Shown: positions 8,235-14,658 of the stretch, one piece after another | How positions within the stretch are numbered: position 1 is the stretch's first letter | How the letters are laid out: every line of letters begins with the position of its first letter | Origin: a virus | Reading direction: 5' to 3' (one strand) | Virus record (IMG/VR): IMGVR_UViG_3300024520_000481 | Coordinates: 1 to 24,446 of that record | DNA: 24,446 bases | Translations under genes and position numbers: made by a program | The notes under the pieces: model-generated | The model's input: the letters and a program-made list of their open reading frames with translations, nothing else | The model's database searches: none | What the model was told of the DNA's origin: nothing

Positions 8235-9098
8235 TTATTTTTGTGTTTTTGGAGGCGGAGGAGCTTGATTTATTCCACCAATTATATCTTTTAATGCAAG
8301 TTGTATTGCCATTTGAACTATGTCTTGATGAAAACCTTCATCAATATCACATTGAATTTGTTCAGTAGTAGCTGTTGAATGTTTATCAATATGTGCATAT
8401 CCTCCTATAAAAACTCTATTTGGATATTTAATATAACTTATACATGCACTACTTACTGTAAATTGTTGTGTTCCATCAGAGCCGTTTGTATCAAGATATA
8501 AAGATTGTAATTGATCATTATTAAAACGCTCAGTTGTAAGTCCAGGATCATCTATTAACTTAGCAGTCATATCATATGAATCTGCATTAATTGCAGGAGC
8601 AGGTATGATTGCTGGAGTATTATAAGTTGATTTACCAAACATTGCAAGTATTTCTCCCCAATCAAAACTAGGTTGACTGAAAAAGGTTTTATTGTCATCA
8701 GTTTGATGTAAATTAACTCTAATTTTTTTAGTACAAGTTCCCTTCGTTATTGTTATCTCTGCTTTTGTTAAAAATAAATATCTAAAGTATTGATTATTAA
8801 TGTTATTACCTAAATCATTTAATCTTACTTCGTATAAACCATTACCCAAATCAGTGGGTGTTATTGCTGGTTGTAATTCAGGAGATTTTATATGCAAGTT
8901 TGCAAGTTCAGACATTCTAAATTGATCAACCTCAAATGCTTTCCGAGCTTGATCAAGTTTATATCTTTTCTTTAAAAATAACAAAATTGCATTATTTAGA
9001 TATTCATCTATTTCCCACGGCATAAAATCAGGTCGATCATTTGATGCGACCCGATCTAAGCCAAGTTCAAAATTATAATGCATTTGTTCAATACGCAT
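8235..9098 (-). CDS. Head-tail ring/adaptor-like protein
   Basis: A 287-aa protein. The N-terminal pattern (F-E-L-G-L-D-R-V-A-S-N-D-R-P-D-F, then WEIDEYLNNA, then FLKKRY, then FEVDQFR) matches what is recalled of a protein family that is standard in crAss-like phages. That family forms a ring or adaptor between portal and tail; the names used include ring protein and tail stabilisation protein. The rest is beta-rich and ends in a Pro-rich tail (APPPPK). Order after capsid genes and before tail/fibre genes agrees. The start ATG lies two bases after the preceding stop. The family recognition is from memory; the exact ring position is not determined. Confidence 0.65.
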   Translation of the reverse strand: MRIEQMHYNFELGLDRVASNDRPDFMPWEIDEYLNNAILLFLKKRYKLDQARKAFEVDQFRMSELANLHIKSPELQPAITPTDLGNGLYEVRLNDLGNNINNQYFRYLFLTKAEITITKGTCTKKIRVNLHQTDDNKTFFSQPSFDWGEILAMFGKSTYNTPAIIPAPAINADSYDMTAKLIDDPGLTTERFNNDQLQSLYLDTNGSDGTQQFTVSSACISYIKYPNRVFIGGYAHIDKHSTATTEQIQCDIDEGFHQDIVQMAIQLALKDIIGGINQAPPPPKTQK

Positions 9099-9100
9099 AC

Positions 9101-10183
9101 TTATTTAATTTTACTTTCGTATTCTTCCTGAAGCATTTCTACATTTTCTTGATTTGCCGGATCCAATAAAAACTCAACAATAAAATTCATTTTACCATTG
9201 AATGTAAATGTTTCAGCCGGTTCACCAGGGATTGTTTTGTACCAAGTATATCTTCCACCTTTATATGAAACTAAACCTTGATTCTGATAATTGAATAAAT
9301 CACCCATTGCAATAAATTTATTTCTACCAACAACAGGATCTTTCCACAAGTTATACAACTCAATAAATTGGTCAAAAGATTTAATATCTTTATTATAATA
9401 ATTATAAATAATATTAAATGCTTTATCTTTAGTCATATTACGATCAGAAGCTTCTGATAATTCTAATGCTTTAGTCATTGTGAGTATAGAATCTGAATTA
9501 CTATCCATTAATTCTTTTAAAGCAGCCCCACCTTCAACTACACGCATTGATTTAGACTTCTGACGTTTTTGTTTTGATTCATCATCAACAATATACCATT
9601 CAGCTTCTTCATTACCACCATCCATAAGTTCATCCCAAGTATTAGCAACAGACTTATGTGCCAATAGCGTATAGTAATTAACTTTATGAATAGGGTTTGA
9701 AAGATGCAGAAATGTTACATTGCCATCTAATCTAGGTTTAGATTCAACAGTTTCAAAGAACCTTTTATCAACTTTATCTGAAGCAACTACTCCATTAGGA
9801 ATACGATGAGTTAGATAATCTAAAGAATATCCACACTCGTATTCTAAAATATGTTGTAAAAGAACCTTTTCCTTTCCTTTTAATACTACTTCCCATTCAG
9901 GTGTATATGAATTAACATCTTTATATGGGTTTGTAACTAGCATGTCAAGTCCTGTATTTAATCCCTTTTGAGTTCTTGCTGGGGCGACTCTTTTACTTGT
10001 CCCCGGAACTCTATATAGTGATTCAGGTGTAACTTCTGTATATACAGGGTTACCTTGCAAATTAACTACAGGTTGACCGCCACTAAGCTTTTTAGTTTTC
10101 ATTTTAAACTTTTGCTTAATATTTCGATAAGGATTAGGTTCAATTCTAATTTTTCTGTTATCTTCTTTAATATATTTAGTCAT
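9101..10183 (-). CDS. Head-associated structural protein
   Basis: A 360-aa, mildly basic protein encoded directly after the major capsid protein. The N-terminal 75 residues are strongly basic and disordered-looking (KIRIEPNPYRNIKQKFKMKTKKL). The middle has a helical part with an acidic/basic patch (DDESKQKRQKSK) and the C-terminus has mixed strand/helix (YKGGRYTWYKT, FTFNGKMNFIVEFLLD). No catalytic motif seen. A basic N-terminus could contact DNA or the capsid interior. Candidates are an inner head protein, decoration protein or connector component. The leader contains the repeated element ACTAACTAAAAAAATG. Function inferred from position. Confidence 0.6.
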   Translation of the reverse strand: MTKYIKEDNRKIRIEPNPYRNIKQKFKMKTKKLSGGQPVVNLQGNPVYTEVTPESLYRVPGTSKRVAPARTQKGLNTGLDMLVTNPYKDVNSYTPEWEVVLKGKEKVLLQHILEYECGYSLDYLTHRIPNGVVASDKVDKRFFETVESKPRLDGNVTFLHLSNPIHKVNYYTLLAHKSVANTWDELMDGGNEEAEWYIVDDESKQKRQKSKSMRVVEGGAALKELMDSNSDSILTMTKALELSEASDRNMTKDKAFNIIYNYYNKDIKSFDQFIELYNLWKDPVVGRNKFIAMGDLFNYQNQGLVSYKGGRYTWYKTIPGEPAETFTFNGKMNFIVEFLLDPANQENVEMLQEEYESKIK

Positions 10184-10208
10184 TTTTTTAGTTAGTTTTT
10201 AAATTATG

Positions 10209-10223
10209 AAATGTGTTTTATTA
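10209..10223 (-). repeat. 3' copy of the near-repeat flanking the capsid gene
   Basis: In the RNA sense TAATAAAACACATTT, beginning with the TAA stop codon of the major capsid gene and extending into the leader of the next gene. It differs by one base from the copy before the capsid start. Confidence 0.5.
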
Positions 10224-11819
10224 ATCAAATGATAAGAATATTGCACCACAACGAGTTACATCAGCAACCATAAGACCAACAGATTTTTCACGTAAAATAG
10301 AATATCCTGATACACCTCCAGCTTGACCTAAGCCACCGTCAGTAATAGGCATTCCTGTTTTACCATCATGTTCGCCATACCATTTACCATTATAGCTAAT
10401 GTTATAGTTACAATAAGATTCTTGAATCATTGAAATATTATCAGTTTCTCCACCTGTTCCTTGTTGTTTACTAGAACCAAAATCAAGGATATCTGCACGC
10501 CAAGAATCAATAGGTACATTTGTACGTACTGGGTGCATTTGTGGACAGTAATATTGATTATCATAAGCTGGATTTTCCATTACGGAAATATCAACTGTAA
10601 ATCCTTTATAATTAGCAAAATAAGAACCATAATCAAGATCACGGAAATTACTTCCTTTACGTAGGAATAATGAATCAATAGTTGTAAATGCTTTAGCATC
10701 TGCTTTAATCATCTTATCAAACATTTTGCGGAATTCACGTCCTGCAGATAATACAATTTTTTGTTCACCTTCAGAGATTTTATCTTTAATGATAGAATCA
10801 AACCAATCTTCTAACTCTTCAAGAGATAGAGCACCATTATGTTCTAATGTATGTCCTGATTCTAATTGTTGACGTAAACCTGAAGCTGTTAAAATTTGAT
10901 GACCTTCAGGAGATACCATGTTATTAGATGTTTTACCAAATACTAACGTCCATTCACAGTTTTGATATAATTCATTAAATGCTTCTGCATCTAACAATGC
11001 CATAAAACGAGCCATTGGTTTACCTGTAACTTTGTCTTCATATTTAACCCAAAGCATTTTCAAATATTTACCATATTCGTCCATTCCACCTTTACCGTCC
11101 ATAGCTTGTTTGGATCTACGAGCAGCTTTATCTGATACAGCTACTTTAATTGCATGTTGTTGAATCTGACCTTCACTTTCAAAAATTGAATAGAATTGGA
11201 ATCCACCAGCATCAATATTATCTTCTGTAGCTACAGCACCGGATACTTTACACCATTCCTGTCCTTCTTGGATATATTTAGGATCTAAGAATTCATTACC
11301 ATTATTAGTAACATATTGAATAGTATACCTAAATGCATTAGGGCCTACTTGGTGATGAGAACGGGATTGACCATTACCATAAGTCATTACACGACATAAT
11401 TTTTGATTATGTTGAGGAATTATGATATCCGATACATTGAACCAGGGTTTATCAACTACAATATCAAAAGATTGTAAATGAAGACCAGGTCTAGTATCAG
11501 TACATGGAACTTGAGTAATACGAGCTTTTTGTGTATTACCTCCTGATAGCTCCCAACGGAATCCTGAACGATTGATTGTTTTTACTTTACCTTTAGCTTC
11601 GGTCATACCAATCATTGGTTTACCATAATAACGGTTAGTCGCAGAGAATATCTGAGCATAACCCATATTTATAGTTTCAAGATTTTCAGTACTTCCAAAA
11701 GCTTGACTTAAATGAAGTCCTTTAATTGTACCTGTTGCCAAAAGACCATCTGTTAATACGGTAGGTCTTAATTGTCCATTATGGATAAATTTGGCATTTT
11801 CAAATGTTTTTACTGACAT
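10221..11819 (-). CDS. Major capsid protein
   Basis: A 532-aa protein in the canonical place after the portal and a scaffold-like gene. It has the length and character of the crAss-like HK97-fold capsid proteins: an N-terminal arm (residues about 1-90), a long mixed alpha/beta core with a spine-helix-like segment (LSLEELEDWFDSIIKDKISEG, followed by IVLSAGREFRKMFDKMIKADAK), and a C-terminal part with many aromatic/Gly loops (YNISYNGKWYGEHDGK). The final segment (GLMVADVTRCGAIFLSFD) is a beta strand typical of an axial domain end. No separate maturation protease gene is visible beside it. It is the most likely client of the neighbouring chaperonin. Start ATG follows a 40-base AT-rich leader. 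Confidence 0.8.
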   Translation of the reverse strand: MSVKTFENAKFIHNGQLRPTVLTDGLLATGTIKGLHLSQAFGSTENLETINMGYAQIFSATNRYYGKPMIGMTEAKGKVKTINRSGFRWELSGGNTQKARITQVPCTDTRPGLHLQSFDIVVDKPWFNVSDIIIPQHNQKLCRVMTYGNGQSRSHHQVGPNAFRYTIQYVTNNGNEFLDPKYIQEGQEWCKVSGAVATEDNIDAGGFQFYSIFESEGQIQQHAIKVAVSDKAARRSKQAMDGKGGMDEYGKYLKMLWVKYEDKVTGKPMARFMALLDAEAFNELYQNCEWTLVFGKTSNNMVSPEGHQILTASGLRQQLESGHTLEHNGALSLEELEDWFDSIIKDKISEGEQKIVLSAGREFRKMFDKMIKADAKAFTTIDSLFLRKGSNFRDLDYGSYFANYKGFTVDISVMENPAYDNQYYCPQMHPVRTNVPIDSWRADILDFGSSKQQGTGGETDNISMIQESYCNYNISYNGKWYGEHDGKTGMPITDGGLGQAGGVSGYSILREKSVGLMVADVTRCGAIFLSFD

Positions 11820-11823
11820 TGTT

Positions 11824-11838
11824 AAATGTGTTTAATTA
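11824..11838 (-). repeat. Leader copy of a 15-base near-repeat flanking the capsid gene
   Basis: In the RNA sense TAATTAAACACATTT, located five bases before the major capsid ATG. It matches 14 of 15 bases with a copy at the 3' end of the same gene (10209-10223). Confidence 0.5.
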
Positions 11839-11859
11839 TAAAAATAAATATTATTAATT

Positions 11860-12990
11860 TTAAATATTTCGAGGGTCAATTCTTTGAACTGAAGAATCTG
11901 ATTGTCTTTTATCGCTATATTGACCTTTTGATCTATTTTGCTGTTTACTGTTTATTAAATTTTGTATTGTTGATGTTACTTGTTTATTAACTGAAACTCC
12001 TCTTGAATTAAATTGTAATGTGTGAGGATCAAGATCTGAAATAAAATCTATAAAAACTTGTGTTAAATTTGGATCTTTCCATAGTTCATTAAATTTATAT
12101 CTCCACATTTCCATTTCTCTACCATCGTCTAATTCTACAATATCAAATTGCTTAACAACATTATTCTTTTTATTTTGAGACCAACTTTTTTCATTTAATG
12201 TTTGTCTAAAATCATTAATCCATTGTTGTTGTTGTTGAGCTTGTTGTTGTTGATAATGAAATTCTTGTTGCTGGGCTTCTTGTTGTTGATAGGCAACCAT
12301 TTGTTTTTGTTCATTTACTTTACCTAAAAAATAATTTTTTGCCTCTTGTGCAATATCTTCAGCTTCTAATCTATCAAAATAATTTTCTACCTCATTAGGA
12401 ACATTTTCAATTCTTCGTTGATGTGCTGGATTTTGAGGATCTAATCCTTCTCTTAAATAAGAATCAATTAAGTATCTTTGATCATCTGCTTCTTGAGTGT
12501 TCAGTGATTCGATATTAATTTCGTCACTTATGGTTTGTTTCATTTCTTCAAATCCATGCCACGAACCCCCTTGATAAACATAATCAAACAATTCAGTTAT
12601 TTTAGGATCAGCGGCATTCATTCGCATTTCATTTAAAATAGTAGATCGTTGATATTGTTTATTCTGTTCTATAAGGTCATTCCATGTTTCTTGATTAATA
12701 TCCCCAATATCATCAGGTATATTAAGTAAGTTATTTTCTCTCAATACATCTAGAGCTGCTGAATAAACATCATTATTATATGATGGTTTTGGTTGCTCTA
12801 TAGTTTGTTCTTCTACTGCAGGATCATTTTCTGCAGTATATTGTTCGATAGTTTGTTGAACATCTTCCATAAAATTAGAAGTATCTTCACTATCTGTCGG
12901 TTCGGAGGAAGCTTCATTTGTTGTCTTAAGAATATCGTCAAGACCAAAATCAAAATTCATTTCCTCTTCGGGGATACTTGGATCAATCAT
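11860..12990 (-). CDS. Probable scaffold/head assembly protein
   Basis: A 376-aa protein between chaperonin and major capsid genes, the usual place for a scaffold. Residues 1-70 are very acidic (PEEEMNFDFGLDD, SEPTDSEDTS). Residues about 75-220 are helical. Residues about 228-256 are a glutamine-dominated coiled coil (QQQEAQQQ and QQQQAQQQQQ). The C-terminus (about 330-376) is basic and polar (NRSKGQYSDKRQSDSS), which in scaffolds contacts the capsid shell. No enzymatic motif such as a serine protease triad was recognised. Composition and position give good, but not decisive, support for scaffold. Confidence 0.65.
   Translation of the reverse strand: MIDPSIPEEEMNFDFGLDDILKTTNEASSEPTDSEDTSNFMEDVQQTIEQYTAENDPAVEEQTIEQPKPSYNNDVYSAALDVLRENNLLNIPDDIGDINQETWNDLIEQNKQYQRSTILNEMRMNAADPKITELFDYVYQGGSWHGFEEMKQTISDEINIESLNTQEADDQRYLIDSYLREGLDPQNPAHQRRIENVPNEVENYFDRLEAEDIAQEAKNYFLGKVNEQKQMVAYQQQEAQQQEFHYQQQQAQQQQQWINDFRQTLNEKSWSQNKKNNVVKQFDIVELDDGREMEMWRYKFNELWKDPNLTQVFIDFISDLDPHTLQFNSRGVSVNKQVTSTIQNLINSKQQNRSKGQYSDKRQSDSSVQRIDPRNI
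12223..12309 (-). repeat. CAA-rich low-complexity tract encoding poly-Gln coil
   Basis: Imperfect CAA/CAG trinucleotide tract (GTT/TTG on the plus strand) inside the scaffold-like gene, encoding Q-rich residues about 228-256. Such tracts can change length by slippage; the reading frame is intact here. Confidence 0.75.
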
Positions 12991-13065
12991 GTGTAATTTA
13001 CGTAATTTAGTTATTAATAAGTTATATTTTATTTATTTATATTTTAATAGTTGTCATAATTAAGC
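12991..13065 (-). promoter_or_regulatory. 75-base AT-rich leader between chaperonin and scaffold genes
   Basis: The longest gap in the window. In the transcribed sense it contains a TATA-like A/T run (AAAATATAAATAAATAAAAT), the element AATAACTAAAT and a TTACGTAA palindrome just before the scaffold ATG. No strong hairpin followed by a U tract is seen. It could hold a promoter or a leader that sets scaffold and capsid expression apart from portal and chaperonin. No consensus promoter (for example a Bacteroidota TTTG / TAnnTTTG pair) can be pointed to. Confidence 0.3.
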
Positions 13066-14634
13066 CTATACACTTAATTTTTTACCATCAAATATTATAT
13101 CTTTTATTGATAATAATGATTTTGCAACTGTTGATGCATTAATTAAAGAGTCAATAAGAACCGAAGATGGATCGTATACTCTATATTTAGCATTAGATAA
13201 TTTGTATAATTTATTATCTCTTAAGTCTAATGCAAAACCACTAGTTAATTTTTCTTTATATGTTTCATAGTTATCAGACAAATCTGCATTAGCTAATAAT
13301 TGTTTAAAAGGTTCACTTAATGAATCAAGAATTAATTGACGACCTGATTCAAAACATAATTCTTTTCTGTATTTTTCATTTAATGTTTTTTGGCAATTTA
13401 AATAAGCAGAACCACCACCCACATTAACACCTTGTTTGATAGCTGATTCTACTGCTAATACTGCGTCATCAAGTCTATCCTTTAATTCTTTCATCTCCAT
13501 GTGAGTTCTTCCTCCTACATGTATAACTGCAACTCCTCCTGTTAAATTAGCTAATCTTTTCTTATGAAATTTACGATCTACTTTTGTTATAAGTGTTTCA
13601 TCACTATTATCATCATCTGATAGTATTTCTTTAATATCATAAATTATGTCTTCAATTAATTCCTCATCGTTATTACCATCTAAGATAGAAGTATACCATT
13701 CGTCTACTTTTACCTGTTTAGCAAATCCTAAATTACGAGGATCAAAATCATCCTGTGCTCCTATAACATAAGATGATGTTAATGCAGCCAAATCATTCAT
13801 AAGTAGGTGTTTTCTATCTCCATGTCCATCATTAGTAACAAAACAAATAGGATTACCTGTAGCACCCATAAACTTTTCTATTTGAGTAAGAGTAATATCA
13901 GTGATATCCTCACAAAATACCACAAGAGGTTTCCCCATTAAATGTTTAATGTATTGATCAATATCGGTTACAGCTTGAATAATATCATCAACAATAAGAA
14001 CATGACAATCATCTGCTTTAAAACACATTTCACGAGTATCGTTAACCATAAAGTTTTCAATCCAACCTTTATGTAATTTCATACCTTTTGTTTTATTAAC
14101 ACGTGTTTCTGAATATTGACTTTCCTTAACTTCGATATCACCATATAAACCAATATCATCAATTATAGAATAAATAAATTCTCCTAGCTTTTCATCATTG
14201 GATGAAATAGATGCTATTTCTTTTAATAGTTCTTTATTGTTTTCAATTTTAATTGAATCATAATTGACATAATCAACAACATTTTGAACAGCTTTATCAA
14301 TCTGTTTACTTAACTCATAATAACTTAATCCATTATCAATTAATTTAAGTCCCTCAGTAAGAATATACTGTGCTAATATCATTGTTGTAGTAGTACCATC
14401 ACCACTTGATTTCATAGTTTTTAATGATGCTTCTCTTAATACAGTAATAACCATATTCTCATAATCATCAGCTGACATTATATGTCTTGCGACAGTAACA
14501 CCATCTTTTGTTATATGTGTTCTATTGTTTTCATCATTAAATAAAATTGTTCTACCTTTAGTACCTAATGTTTGTTTAACAGTATTGGCAAGGGTATTAA
14601 CCCCATGTAAAATAATTTCAGTTGTTTTATTCAT
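13066..14634 (-). CDS. groEL: Phage-encoded group I chaperonin (GroEL-like)
   Basis: A 522-aa protein that aligns by eye along the full length of bacterial GroEL (about 548 aa). Equatorial/ATP motifs are kept: VKQTLGTKGRT (residues 19-29), ITKDGVTVAR with D44 (E. coli D52), SGDGTTTT with D79 (D87), RLDDAV with D390 (D398), NVGGG at 404-408, and YDPSSV with D488 (D495). The apical domain is recognisable: KGWIENFMVN (188-198), GKPLVV, GHGDRK (270-275). The intermediate stretch LANLTGGVAVIHVGG is also kept. The Gly-Met tail of GroEL is absent and P33 is replaced by T25. It should form an ATP-driven folding ring in the host cytoplasm. It lies between portal and scaffold, so capsid or other virion proteins are its likely clients. 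It is the only gene here ending in TAG, backed by TAA two codons later. Confidence 0.93.
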   Translation of the reverse strand: MNKTTEIILHGVNTLANTVKQTLGTKGRTILFNDENNRTHITKDGVTVARHIMSADDYENMVITVLREASLKTMKSSGDGTTTTMILAQYILTEGLKLIDNGLSYYELSKQIDKAVQNVVDYVNYDSIKIENNKELLKEIASISSNDEKLGEFIYSIIDDIGLYGDIEVKESQYSETRVNKTKGMKLHKGWIENFMVNDTREMCFKADDCHVLIVDDIIQAVTDIDQYIKHLMGKPLVVFCEDITDITLTQIEKFMGATGNPICFVTNDGHGDRKHLLMNDLAALTSSYVIGAQDDFDPRNLGFAKQVKVDEWYTSILDGNNDEELIEDIIYDIKEILSDDDNSDETLITKVDRKFHKKRLANLTGGVAVIHVGGRTHMEMKELKDRLDDAVLAVESAIKQGVNVGGGSAYLNCQKTLNEKYRKELCFESGRQLILDSLSEPFKQLLANADLSDNYETYKEKLTSGFALDLRDNKLYKLSNAKYRVYDPSSVLIDSLINASTVAKSLLSIKDIIFDGKKLSV

Positions 14635-14635
14635 T

Positions 14636-14658
14636 TTAGTTAGTTAGTTAGTTAGTTA
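14636..14658 (-). repeat. TTAG tandem repeat in the chaperonin leader
   Basis: Five exact TTAG units plus TTA on the plus strand, filling the whole gap between the portal stop and the chaperonin start. In the RNA sense this is CTAA repeated and running straight into AAATG. The first TAA is the portal stop itself. Because the period is four, the repeat places a stop codon in all three frames immediately upstream of the chaperonin ATG, and gives an unstructured A/C/U leader without a Shine-Dalgarno. Confidence 0.8.

Noticed and set aside
13014-13063. Six-codon mini-ORF in the leader between chaperonin and scaffold (MTTIKI)
   Set aside because: Too short to separate from chance in an AT-rich gap; no start context or attenuator hairpin supports it.
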